Origin: CALDTK01 sp965215215 | GTDB taxonomy: Bacteria > Bacteroidota > Bacteroidia > Chitinophagales > Saprospiraceae | Assembly: GCA_965215215.1 (NCBI GenBank) | Contig: OZ244043.1 | Coordinates: 1,426,001-1,490,000 of the forward strand | Length of the DNA: 64,000 nt | Direction: 5' to 3' | Part shown: one piece after another, positions 18,400 through 26,205 of the stretch | Layout: each line of letters starts with the position of its first letter | How positions within the stretch are numbered: the first letter of the stretch is position 1 | Notes under the pieces: model-generated | The model's database searches: none | The model's input: the letters and a program-made list of their open reading frames with translations, nothing else | What the model was told of the DNA's origin: nothing | Position numbers and translations under genes: made by a program

Positions 18400-18996
18400 G
18401 TGCCCGCTGCCCCCGCTTCGACCGCCCACACCGCGCTCCGCGCATTTACGGAGCGCTACACCACCCTCTCGACCGACGAATGGAATCAAGTTTCCTCGCA
18501 CTGGCGTCCGGCTTTCGCCAAAACCGGTGACTATCTACTTCGGGAGGGACAAGCGTGCAACTCCATCTGGTTTTTACACAAGGGGCTACTTCGCTTCTCT
18601 TACACCGACGACGAAGGCGAGGAACACACCAAGTACTTCACCGATCCACCTTACGTCCTTACCTCGATGCGGAGCCTGGAGAGCCGGCAGCCGGCGATCG
18701 AAGCTATCCACGTGATCGCGGAGGCCGAACTGTTGGTGATCGACAAAGTAGCCAACGATGGCCTGCTAGGCGTGCCCGCATGGAGCCAATTCGTGCGTCA
18801 ACTCGTGCAGGAGGTACAATTCTTCACCGAGGAGATCCTACTCGACGCCCAACGCCTGAGCGCCGAGCAACGCTACCTCAAACTACTCGACGAGCAGCCG
18901 GCACTCTTGATGCGCGTCCCGCTCAAGCACCTCGCGTCCTACCTCGGGATGACGCCACAATCGTTGAGTCGCATCCGGGCCCGTGTCCGACGATAG
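18400..18996 (+). CDS. Crp/Fnr-family regulator
   Basis: 198 residues from GTG 18400. N-terminal cyclic-nucleotide-binding-type beta roll (GDYLLREGQACNSIWFLHKGLLRFSY, about 44-70), long dimer helix (about 115-150) and a short C-terminal helix-turn-helix (HLASYLGMTPQSLSRIRARVRR). The binding pocket lacks the canonical E and R of cAMP sites, as is common for this Bacteroidota subgroup. It leads a small operon with the SRPBCC gene 24 bp downstream and a membrane-protein gene. A motif copy (18510-18524) encodes part of FAKTGD before the beta roll. Confidence 0.85.
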   Translation: MPAAPASTAHTALRAFTERYTTLSTDEWNQVSSHWRPAFAKTGDYLLREGQACNSIWFLHKGLLRFSYTDDEGEEHTKYFTDPPYVLTSMRSLESRQPAIEAIHVIAEAELLVIDKVANDGLLGVPAWSQFVRQLVQEVQFFTEEILLDAQRLSAEQRYLKLLDEQPALLMRVPLKHLASYLGMTPQSLSRIRARVRR

Positions 18997-19020
18997 CCCC
19001 TGATCCATTACTTACCCAAA

Positions 19021-19566
19021 GTGCAGTGGCTTCCGGACGCCGTACGACGAGCTTTACGCCCGATGTTACCCCCGAACCGGCCCTCGCGACCCACCAACCG
19101 TCACTTTTGGCACACCGAACGCGCAGGTAACGCCTGCGCGGAGGAAGTCTGGGTTTCTTGGACCACGCTCGACGACTGGCCGGGCTTCGACGACGGCGTC
19201 AGTACCGCCAGCCTCGCGAGCGGCGCTACCACCATCACGGCCACCGGACAGCGCGGTACCCTACTCGACCCAACGGGGCGGAAAGTGAAATTCGAAGTCA
19301 CGGCCTTCAGCCCGGGAAGCTTTTACACGTTCACCTCGCAGCTACCGCTCGCGAAGCTGCACGTACACCGCATACTTACAGAACTCGGCGGCGAGGTATC
19401 GGTTACGCACGAAGTCTGGTTTGGCGGACCCTTAGCCCTTGTATGGGCCGGACTCCTGGGCCGGAAATTTCGCGGGATGCTACCCGGTGTGGTGCGGAAG
19501 CTCGTGGTTTTAGCGGAAGCGGAGGTCCGCGCGGGAAAACCTACGAACGAGTCTAACCCACGCTAG
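19021..19566 (+). CDS. SRPBCC-family (polyketide cyclase/START-like) protein
   Basis: 181 residues from GTG 19021; ATG 19063 is an equally possible start because homology-like sequence begins near EEVWVSWTTLDDWPGFDDGV (about residue 41). The pattern AEEVWxxWTxxDxWPxxDDGV, FSPGSFYTFTSQLP and VTHEVWFGGPLALVWAGLLGRKF matches SRPBCC proteins that bind hydrophobic ligands. It sits between the Crp-like regulator and a small membrane protein (next start 2 bp after its stop), so the three probably form one transcript. A motif copy at 19507-19520 encodes VLAEA. Confidence 0.7.
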   Translation: MQWLPDAVRRALRPMLPPNRPSRPTNRHFWHTERAGNACAEEVWVSWTTLDDWPGFDDGVSTASLASGATTITATGQRGTLLDPTGRKVKFEVTAFSPGSFYTFTSQLPLAKLHVHRILTELGGEVSVTHEVWFGGPLALVWAGLLGRKFRGMLPGVVRKLVVLAEAEVRAGKPTNESNPR

Positions 19567-19568
19567 CT

Positions 19569-19946
19569 ATGGCTGAACATCTGCTGCTGCGGCTCGTCTA
19601 CGGCGCCAATATTTTCGTCGCGGGGTGGATCGGGCTCACGTGTCTACTCACCGACCGCGGGGCCGCAACGGTTTTCGAGGGCGCGGTTGCCCAGTCGGAA
19701 GGCCTGCGGGTGCTCGGCGCCCTCTGGCTGGCGATCGCCGTTTGCTCCGCCGGTGGATTGGTGCGCCCAGAAAGCTTCGCAGCGGTGTTGATGCTGCAGC
19801 TGGTTTATAAGGGCACCTGGCTGCTCGCGGTAGCGGCACCGGCCGTGCGGGCGGGAGCGGTCTACCCCCGGAGCATGACGGCGTTTTTTGTGGCGTGGGT
19901 ACTGGTGCTGCCGTGGGTGATCCCCTGGCGGCGGGTTTGGGGGTGA
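19569..19946 (+). CDS. Small four-helix membrane protein
   Basis: 125 residues with four predicted membrane helices (about 5-27, 46-66, 72-92, 101-120). The pattern FVAGWIGLTCL, RVLGALWLAIAVCS, AVLMLQLVYKGTWLL and FFVAWVLVLPWVIPW is that of small DUF-type integral proteins; I cannot name the family with confidence. The start overlaps the ribosome-binding region behind the SRPBCC stop, so it is the last gene of the Crp-SRPBCC operon. Function unknown. Confidence 0.65.
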   Translation: MAEHLLLRLVYGANIFVAGWIGLTCLLTDRGAATVFEGAVAQSEGLRVLGALWLAIAVCSAGGLVRPESFAAVLMLQLVYKGTWLLAVAAPAVRAGAVYPRSMTAFFVAWVLVLPWVIPWRRVWG

Positions 19947-19951
19947 GGTGT

Positions 19952-20225
19952 TTAGGTCCACTGTCGACTGCACACGGACGATCCCTCGGCCGCTTCAGCG
20001 AGCACACCGACCGCTCGGCGTAGCTCCGCCTCGTTCAGCGAGGCAAACCCGAGCCGCAGCCCCCGCCGCGCCCGCCAGGCCACGGGCACCTCGGCCAACC
20101 AAACCCCACGCTCCGCACACCGCGCCCGGAGCACGTCGAAGTCGACGGGTACGCGCCAACGCACCCACAGCGCCATGCCGCCGCTCGGGACGTCGAAAAG
20201 GAGGCGGAGGTGACGGGTGTCCTGG
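19952..20225 (-). pseudogene. C-terminal stump of MocR-type GntR/aminotransferase regulator
   Basis: Only the last about 90 residues remain: PSGGMALWVRWRVPVDFDVL, RARCAERGVWLAEVP and RLGFASLNEAELRRAVGVLAEA, the end of the aminotransferase-like domain of MocR/PdxR regulators. The helix-turn-helix and the pyridoxal-phosphate lysine region are gone. The frame stops being recognisable near 20215-20230, where it meets the 3' part of a PPOX-family gene on the opposite strand. See the paired entry and finding. Confidence 0.65.
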
Positions 20226-20227
20226 CC

Positions 20228-20425
20228 CTCGCCATCGAGTCGGCTTCCGCCAAAACGCGGGTCGGGGGGCCGAAGGATGAGGCCGCGGACTACGAGTTAC
20301 CGATGTGGGCGGGGGTGGTCCCGATGCGGACGGTGTACGGGGAACCGGTGCCGGATGAGGCTTTGCGCGATACGTACCCGCTACCGGCGAGCGTAGCGAG
20401 GCTTCGCGAAGACGAGGTGATCTGA
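20228..20425 (+). pseudogene. C-terminal stump of a pyridoxamine-5'-phosphate-oxidase-like gene
   Basis: Reads SASAKTRVGGPKDEAADYE then LPMWAGVVPMRTVYGEPVPDE and ends at 20425. This is the C-terminal signature of FMN-binding split-barrel (PPOX) proteins, where the usual form is AKVRTGPPxDDxxDYxLPVWAGVxPL. The first roughly 150 residues are missing. MocR regulators are usually divergent from such genes, so the two stumps are best read as the outer ends of one divergent pair whose middle was deleted. A dispersed motif copy (20242-20256) lies within about 20 bp of the join. Confidence 0.65.
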
Positions 20426-20457
20426 AAGTAGCAATCCAGCACGCTGCGCGATCACGC

Positions 20458-21357
20458 TCACGCAGCGTGGACGATGAAACTCAACTCGCTGAAGGCGGCC
20501 ATGCTGGGCGCTTCGTCGTGGAAGAAGCTAATGTGATCCTTGTGATCCGTCATGCCCAAACTGTAGAGTACGGGCACGAAGTGATCGGGGGTCGGGGCGG
20601 CCAACTTACCGAGCGAGTGACTGCTTTCGTACTTGACGATGTTCTCGAAGGTACGGCCCCCTATCTGCTGCTTCAGCCAGGCGTCGTAGTCCGCCTCCCA
20701 ACCGAGCGGGGATAAGTCGCCGGTCCGCATCCGCTCGCCGAGTAGGGAGAGGTTGTGGATCAGCGAACCGCTGCCGATAACGAGTACGCCTTTGTCCCGC
20801 AGCGATTTCAACTGCTTCCCGAGTTCGTAGTGGTACGAGGGCTCGGCGCCGTAGTCGAGACTCATCTGGAACACCGGAACATTGGCCTCGGGGAACAAGT
20901 GCATGAGCATGGGCCAGGCCCCGTGATCCAAACCCCAATCGTCGGTCTCCTTTACCGACGGGACGATCTCACTTACCTCCCGAGCTACACCCGGAGCCCC
21001 TACGGCTCGGTACTTGGGCTCGTAGTAGTGTTTTGGGAAACCGTAATAATCGTAAATCTGCTCTTGTTTGCCCGAAACATTGACGAACGTGCCCTGCGTG
21101 CACCAGTGGGCAGACACCACGAGTACCGCCCGCACCTCGTAGCCCTGTTCGAGCGTACGCCCCAGCTCGTACAGGCTGTTCCAAAACGGGCGCTCCTCCC
21201 TGCCGAGCGGGATGTCCATCGGGCTGCCGTGCGACGTGAACAGCACCGGCATCCGCTTACGTTGAACGGGTAGTGCGTCTGTAAATCCTTTTAAACTACT
21301 TAGTGAACTCATGCCGGTAAGCGCTAGGGCCGATTTGAGGAAGTCTTTGCGTTTCAT
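20458..21357 (-). CDS. ygiD: DODA-type extradiol aromatic-ring-opening dioxygenase
   Basis: 299 residues with an N-terminal Tat- or Sec-like leader (MKRKDFLKSALALTGMSSL). The LigB/DODA core has the metal histidines in FTSHGSPMDIP, VSAHWCTQG and LDHGAWPMLMHLFPEA, plus PDHFVPVLYSLG near the C terminus, as in E. coli YgiD (4,5-DOPA dioxygenase). Other family features: DYYGFPKHYYEPKYRA and GSGSLIHNL. The exported form with a leader is common in Bacteroidota. It faces gene remnants on both sides. A small GTTTT-GG-GAAA-CC match at 21030 coincides with the conserved YGFPK codons and is probably chance. Confidence 0.9.
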   Translation of the reverse strand: MKRKDFLKSALALTGMSSLSSLKGFTDALPVQRKRMPVLFTSHGSPMDIPLGREERPFWNSLYELGRTLEQGYEVRAVLVVSAHWCTQGTFVNVSGKQEQIYDYYGFPKHYYEPKYRAVGAPGVAREVSEIVPSVKETDDWGLDHGAWPMLMHLFPEANVPVFQMSLDYGAEPSYHYELGKQLKSLRDKGVLVIGSGSLIHNLSLLGERMRTGDLSPLGWEADYDAWLKQQIGGRTFENIVKYESSHSLGKLAAPTPDHFVPVLYSLGMTDHKDHISFFHDEAPSMAAFSELSFIVHAA

Positions 21358-21445
21358 TTCGAAGGTATAGCGGGGTGATGGACTGTCGGGACGTAGTCGG
21401 CTCTCGCTTCAAGAAGGACGCCAACGTATCGTCCGCGCCTATCCC

Positions 21446-21577
21446 TCCCCGCGTCTGCGGTAAATTGGTTGATACGGTGGCCGATAGGACGACGATCCGC
21501 GAGGGGGCAACACCTTCGCCGCGCCGGTGCGCGATGGCTTCGCCGCCAAGCCGATCGGTGGCTTTCGTGATTAGCAT
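21446..21577 (-). pseudogene. N-terminal stump of an NmrA/QorB-like NAD(P)H-binding oxidoreductase
   Basis: From ATG 21577 the minus strand reads MLITKATDRLGGEAIAHRRG then EGVAPSRIVVLSATV, close to the Rossmann start of NmrA/QorB-type proteins (normally ITGATGxLGxxxIxxLLxxGVAPSxIVALVR). The first glycine of the nucleotide motif is already changed to lysine, and homology ends after about 44 codons. It is a decayed stump of a gene of about 280 residues. A palindrome 58 bp upstream may be its former operator. Confidence 0.55.
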
Positions 21578-21634
21578 GGTGTCGAGCGTGTTTGGTGGTG
21601 GCGCACTTCGCACGAACGGCGCGAGTACTTCACA

Positions 21635-21658
21635 AACTAGATGTACCAACATCTAGTT
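21635..21658. promoter_or_regulatory. Perfect 10-bp inverted repeat, likely operator
   Basis: Arms AACTAGATGT (21635-21644) and ACATCTAGTT (21649-21658) around ACCA. It has no T-run, so a terminator is unlikely. It lies upstream of the NmrA/QorB-like stump; such genes are often controlled by an adjacent HxlR-type repressor, so it may be a relic operator. It could also now act on ygiD. The interval 21659-21861 shows nothing else. Confidence 0.45.
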
Positions 21659-21861
21659 GCGTAACGAAAGTATACAGATCTACTTCTCGGCGGCCGTATA
21701 CGCCAAAAACGCTACTGAACCTGAGGGTCGACGGCTATCCTGGGAGACTTTCCGTACTGGTGAATTAACCGAGCGCCTCGGGGCGGTTTCGCACGCCGGG
21801 AACGGCTTCGCGCGGGCACGCGGAGGGCACGCGGGGGCCGCGGAGCGCGCCGAACGCCACG

Positions 21862-23418
21862 CTAACCTAAATCCACCTCCAACCAGATCACCTCGCGGGT
21901 CCGCTCCCCCCGCATCCGCCACCACGTGCCCCGCTCCAGCAGAAGCGCGTACCCGTAGCCGCCCACCGTGGCGTTCCCGAAATCGGCCCGCGCGAACACC
22001 CGCTCCGCCGCCTCCGCGTCGCGCGCGAGGTGGGAGCCGCGGATCACTTCCGGCCCGCCCGCCCTGCCCGACCACTTACTGCGGGCCACGAGCAGCCGCC
22101 GGGTCGTGGCCGGCCGGTACGGCGTATCCGGACTCAGTGCAGTAGACCGCGCGAAGAGCCGTTCGACGGAAGCCTCCGTCTCTGCGAAGAGCGATTCGAG
22201 CAAGCCCCCCACGCCATCGCGGAGGATGCGCTGCCGTTTTGGCGAAAGCCGCGGGAAAATGTCCCGCGTCGCACCCACCGGAAAATCCCGGAGCAGCACG
22301 CGCAGATCAGGGTGCAGCCGCCGCAACTGCTGACCGCTGAAGAGGCTCGGAAACTCCAAGTAGCCACGTTTGTGGAAGCGCTCGCGGAGTCCAGCCCACT
22401 CCGCTTCGCTCGTCGGACGCGCGTAAGCTGCCACCGCCTCGGCGAAAGTGCCCGCCAAAGCAATACGCAGTCGCTCCGGCTCCACCACCTGAATGGCGCT
22501 CCCGAACGCCAGGATCTCTTTTTCGAGCTCGAAGGTGTGCTGCACGTCGAGCTCCACCTCCACGTACGTAGGCGCCTGCGCGAGGGCGCGCTGCGAGGCG
22601 TGAATCGGCTTGGTGAGCAAGTAAGGCGCCTGCTCCCGGTCGATGCGCAGCACCACCCGCTGCGGCGGCGCGCTCACGCTGACGCCCACGGTGTGTCGGA
22701 AGTACGTTTCGATGTCTAGCCCCGGCCGGCGCGCGAAAACCTCCGATCGAGACTCCAACCCATGAATCCGGTCGAGGGCGAGAATGAGCACGCGCTCCTC
22801 GGCGCGTTCCCGCCCCAGCACGAAGTAGCGGTTGCGCGATTCTTTGAGGAAGTAGGGCTCGAAGTCGATACGCCGGGGCTCGCGCGCCCGGAAGCTCTGG
22901 TACATTACCCACACCCGCCGCTCGCGCACGCACAACTCGTACAACTCGTCGACGAAGTGCAGTCCCCGCAAGTGCTCGTTGTGTTCGAAGTCGATCACGC
23001 GGCGCCCGTCGGTACGGCCCGCGCCGAGCTGATCGCGCAGCCGGCCTACGAGTCCGCCGAAGGCCTCCATCTGCCGAAAGCCGCTAAACTGCCGCAGCAA
23101 CTCGGCCGCCTCGCGGAGTCGCGCGAGGTCCTGCTCGTTCAGCTCACTCTCCGTAAGCCGGTAGTCCGGGTCCGCGTACCGGTAAAATTTGCGCTCGTAC
23201 ACCTCGATCGGCGCGCGGTAGCCGAGTCGGTCCGAGCGCATGTGCTGGAGGTCGAGCTGCACGGTACGGCGGCTCACGTCCACCTGCCGGCCTTCGTACT
23301 CGTAGAGGGCGTCGGAAACGGCCCCGATGAGGTCGTCGAGCGTCCACCGCCGAGCGCGGTTGCGTAGGCAACGGTCGATGGTACGGTAGCGGAGCAGGGC
23401 GTTTCGGTTGGCGGGCAT
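21862..23418 (-). CDS. WYL-domain transcriptional regulator with C-terminal extension
   Basis: 518 residues from ATG 23418 (an in-frame ATG at 23487 adds a non-conserved leader). N-terminal winged helix: ALLRYRTIDRCLRNRARRWT, then VSRRTVQLDLQHMRSD. The WYL domain follows at about 150-240 (RRVWVMYQSFRAREPRRIDF, EPYFLKESRNRYFVLG), then a WCX-like part (about 255-345). An extra roughly 170 residues (RFHKRGYLEFPSLFSGQQL to REVIWLEVDLG) are not part of ordinary WYL regulators; the opening faintly resembles the start of phytanoyl-CoA-dioxygenase-like proteins. It is divergent from rtcB, with an exact inverted pair of dispersed motifs between them. WYL proteins sense ligands or nucleic acids. Confidence 0.8.
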   Translation of the reverse strand: MPANRNALLRYRTIDRCLRNRARRWTLDDLIGAVSDALYEYEGRQVDVSRRTVQLDLQHMRSDRLGYRAPIEVYERKFYRYADPDYRLTESELNEQDLARLREAAELLRQFSGFRQMEAFGGLVGRLRDQLGAGRTDGRRVIDFEHNEHLRGLHFVDELYELCVRERRVWVMYQSFRAREPRRIDFEPYFLKESRNRYFVLGRERAEERVLILALDRIHGLESRSEVFARRPGLDIETYFRHTVGVSVSAPPQRVVLRIDREQAPYLLTKPIHASQRALAQAPTYVEVELDVQHTFELEKEILAFGSAIQVVEPERLRIALAGTFAEAVAAYARPTSEAEWAGLRERFHKRGYLEFPSLFSGQQLRRLHPDLRVLLRDFPVGATRDIFPRLSPKRQRILRDGVGGLLESLFAETEASVERLFARSTALSPDTPYRPATTRRLLVARSKWSGRAGGPEVIRGSHLARDAEAAERVFARADFGNATVGGYGYALLLERGTWWRMRGERTREVIWLEVDLG

Positions 23419-23444
23419 GTCGGTTGGCGGGCATGGTCGAGAAT

Positions 23445-23459
23445 GCCTTTCGGCAAAAC
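23445..23459 (-). repeat. Dispersed motif copy, left member of inverted pair
   Basis: GCCTTTCGGCAAAAC; its exact reverse complement is at 23583-23597. The two flank the 123-bp divergent promoter region between the WYL regulator and rtcB. Confidence 0.7.
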
Positions 23460-23582
23460 AATTTTCGGCCGTCAAACTACTACGCAAAAAGATTGCGTAG
23501 ACGGGTTTGAGGTTTGCATCGTCGCCGAAAAACAGGGGTGACCCCCGGTCGGAACGGCCGGCCGGGGAGATCGGCGAGAGCC

Positions 23583-23597
23583 GTTTTGCCGAAAGGC
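23583..23597 (+). repeat. Dispersed motif copy, right member of inverted pair
   Basis: GTTTTGCCGAAAGGC, 25 bp before the rtcB start. Exact inverted partner of 23445-23459. Confidence 0.7.
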
Positions 23598-23621
23598 TGG
23601 CTTCTCTGAAATAGATATCCT

Positions 23622-25082
23622 ATGCGTACATCCATACCTACTTCGCACACCGATGGAACTGAAACCATCACGACTGTAGACGGGACCACCCTAAAGGCCT
23701 GGGGCCTCGCGCCCGGACCGGCCTTCGCGCTGATCCTCGAGAGCGCGCCGCGGTGGTTGTCGGAGTTAACGATTGATCAGCTCAAAGACCTCCTCGCCAG
23801 CACCTACGCCAACCCGCGGGCGTACGCCGAGCACGCGCTGGTAGCCGATGTGGCCGCCGCCATTCTCGCTTCCGCTAAAACGGATACTACTATCCCGCTT
23901 CGCGACGAGCCGCTGGCCTACACCAGCTACGGCGCGGAGCACATCGAGGGCGGGGCGCGCCAACAAATGAACACCGCGATGCGGCTGCCGCGGGCTACGG
24001 CCGGGGCGCTGATGCCCGATGCACACCAGGGGTACGGGTTGCCCATCGGCGGGGTGCTGGCGGCCGATAACGCCGTTATCCCCTACGCCGTCGGCGTCGA
24101 CATCGGGTGCCGGATGTGCCTGAGCGTGTTCGGGGAGCCGGTGGAGCTGCTCACCGCGGACCGCGAGCGACTCGTGAAGCTGTTGCAGCGAAATACCTAC
24201 TTCGGGCGGCAGACGAGCCAGCGCGCCGCCGACCACTCGATGCAGGAGGACGAGCGTTTCGGCGCGACGGACCTGTTGCGGGGACTGCGCGACCGGGCGC
24301 GGCGCCAACTCGGCAGCTCGGGCGGCGGTAATCACTTCGTGGAGTGGGGCGTGGTCACGATCACCGAGCACGACCCGAAGGTGGGTCTGGCGACGGGCGA
24401 GTACCTCGGCCTGCTGAATCACTCCGGTTCGCGCGGGCTCGGGGCAACCGTCGCCAACCACTACACCAAGCTCGCGATGGCCGAGACCCCACTGCCCGAC
24501 GAGGCGCGGCACCTGGCCTGGCTCGACCTCGACACGGCGGCGGGTGCGGAGTACTGGGCGGCCATGAACCTGGCCGGCGACTACGCCTCGGCCTGCCACC
24601 ACGTGATCCACGACCGCATGGCGATCGGACTGCGCGCGAAGCCGCTCGCGCGGATCGAGAACCACCACAACTTCGCCTGGCGCGAGCTCGACGCCGACGG
24701 TGTCGAGCGCATCGTGCACCGCAAAGGGGCCACGCCGGCCGGTGCGGGGGTACTCGGTATTATTCCGGGTTCGATGACGGCGCCCGGGTTTATCGTGCGC
24801 GGCCGGGGCGAGGCGGCGTCGCTGGCCTCGGCGAGTCACGGGGCCGGTCGGCAGATGTCGCGCACGGCCGCCAAGAAGACCATCGCGCGGGCGGACTGGG
24901 CCGCGCAGCTCCAAGCCGCGGGCGTTACCCTGCTCGGCGCCGGGTTAGACGAGGCGCCGGATGCCTACAAGGACATCCACGCGGTAATGGCGGCGCAGGT
25001 GGAGTTGGTGGATGTCCTGGGGGCGTTTCGGCCTCAGGTGGTGCGGATGTGCGGGGATAGCCGGTTTCGGGAGGTAGATTAG
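23622..25082 (+). CDS. rtcB: RNA-splicing ligase RtcB
   Basis: 486 residues from ATG 23622. RtcB signatures in order: MPDAHQGYGLPIGGVLA (about 131), VGVDIGCRMCLSVF with the metal Asp and Cys (about 158), GSSGGGNHFVEWG (about 233), LLNHSGSRGLG, ENHHNFAWRE (about 345), VHRKGATPAG and SASHGAGRQMSRTAAKK, where the histidine of HGAGR is the guanylated residue (about 404). RtcB joins 2',3'-cyclic phosphate and 5'-OH RNA ends using GTP and Mn. No archease or RtcA gene is nearby; its neighbour is a divergent WYL regulator, the probable controller. Confidence 0.95.
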   Translation: MRTSIPTSHTDGTETITTVDGTTLKAWGLAPGPAFALILESAPRWLSELTIDQLKDLLASTYANPRAYAEHALVADVAAAILASAKTDTTIPLRDEPLAYTSYGAEHIEGGARQQMNTAMRLPRATAGALMPDAHQGYGLPIGGVLAADNAVIPYAVGVDIGCRMCLSVFGEPVELLTADRERLVKLLQRNTYFGRQTSQRAADHSMQEDERFGATDLLRGLRDRARRQLGSSGGGNHFVEWGVVTITEHDPKVGLATGEYLGLLNHSGSRGLGATVANHYTKLAMAETPLPDEARHLAWLDLDTAAGAEYWAAMNLAGDYASACHHVIHDRMAIGLRAKPLARIENHHNFAWRELDADGVERIVHRKGATPAGAGVLGIIPGSMTAPGFIVRGRGEAASLASASHGAGRQMSRTAAKKTIARADWAAQLQAAGVTLLGAGLDEAPDAYKDIHAVMAAQVELVDVLGAFRPQVVRMCGDSRFREVD

Positions 25083-25558
25083 GGGAGCGCGCAACCCGCT
25101 TGAAACCTGTGGTTTGGCGAATTCTTGGGTTTGCGGTTTTGTCGAACCATCCGCGTATGATTCAGACGCCGTACACAATCCGACCCCGAGTATATTCGAC
25201 CCGTATGGACATCCATCATCCGTACGTAATTGCTCCGGGCAAACCCAAGGCTACGTGAGCGGGGTCGGCGCACTGCGTCTCATCGTCCGCGGTAAGCGGC
25301 GTTGGTAGTGCACTGGGTTCGGGATCGCTACTATCAGAACATTGAACTCGAAAGTCAAAGGTGGCTTCATCATCCGCTCAGAGGCCGACTGAGAGATCAG
25401 ACGTTTGGCAAGGTGCGTGGCGTTCGCCTGGAGGAAATTACCGGTAGGTTTGCCATTTCGTTGCGGTCAGGAAGGGAGAAATCATGGCGGGGGGGGGGAC
25501 ATAAAACGGTCTATTCCCAGGATAGCGCCAGATAATGATTTAAATTTGCCAAAGCGAC
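25083..25558. other. Intergenic, entry into AT-richer island
   Basis: 476 bp between rtcB and the second Crp-like gene. A weak 77-codon plus-strand frame (25302-25535, DRYYQNIELESQRWLHHPLRG) looks like a protein fragment but I cannot assign it. Base composition falls towards the right. No terminator hairpin for rtcB that I can see. Confidence 0.4.
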
Positions 25559-26143
25559 ATGCAAGAAGAATTAGCATACATCCTAAAGGCTTCTTTTGAT
25601 AGATACTCCGACATCCCTTATTCGGTGTGGCATAAGCTGGCAGGAAAATTTGAGCCTGTCACTTATTCTAAAAAGGAGGTAATCAAGCACCAAGATACCA
25701 CGGAGAAGTACTTGCATTTTCTCTTATCCGGTAGTGCCGGTATCTTTTTATGGCGCGAAAACAGTTTTGTATGCCTTGATCTGGCGGTCGATTTTGGCTT
25801 TTGCTGTGACTATTTTTCTTTGCTCCAACGATCTCCTACTCCCTTACATATTCAGGCGTTAGAAGAGAGCAAAATGATGCGATTGCCAGGTCGAGAGTTT
25901 TATAAGCTTGGGGAGAACACAGGCGAGGTATTGATTAGACAAGTGGCGGCCGAGGCTTCGTTTGTAGCAAAGCAGAAGCAGCAGATAGATCTTATGACCA
26001 AGACTGCGGCTGAAAGGTACGATGAGTTGGACGCGGAAAATCCAGGTATCCATCAGCGCATCGCTCAGAAATACATATCTTCATATCTTGGTATTACAAC
26101 GCAGAGTTTGAGTCGCATACGTAGGCAGAGGGACAGAAGTTAA
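25559..26143 (+). CDS. Crp/Fnr-family regulator of the AT-richer island
   Basis: 194 residues from ATG 25559. Beta-roll domain (YSKKEVIKHQDTTEKYLHFLLSGSAGIFL, about 36-65), dimer helix (about 118-150) and C-terminal HISSYLGITTQ-like recognition region (KYISSYLGITTQSLSRIRRQ). Related in layout to the regulator at 18400 but clearly divergent and AT-richer. The gene is followed 62 bp later by the HEXXH-containing outer-membrane-type gene and probably controls it. No dispersed motif copies. Both features suggest that the pair was acquired together. Confidence 0.82.
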   Translation: MQEELAYILKASFDRYSDIPYSVWHKLAGKFEPVTYSKKEVIKHQDTTEKYLHFLLSGSAGIFLWRENSFVCLDLAVDFGFCCDYFSLLQRSPTPLHIQALEESKMMRLPGREFYKLGENTGEVLIRQVAAEASFVAKQKQQIDLMTKTAAERYDELDAENPGIHQRIAQKYISSYLGITTQSLSRIRRQRDRS

Positions 26144-26205
26144 CATGGGGTAACTTTTATGCGATCGGTGTGCTAGTACGTTTGCGTTTCAACCAAACAA
26201 ATGCT

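Noticed and set aside
21030..21042. GTTTTGGGAAACC in the ygiD gene as another motif copy
   Set aside because: It fits the rule formally (GG-GAAA-CC) but encodes the conserved YGFPK stretch of DODA enzymes, so coincidence is the simpler explanation. Not counted.
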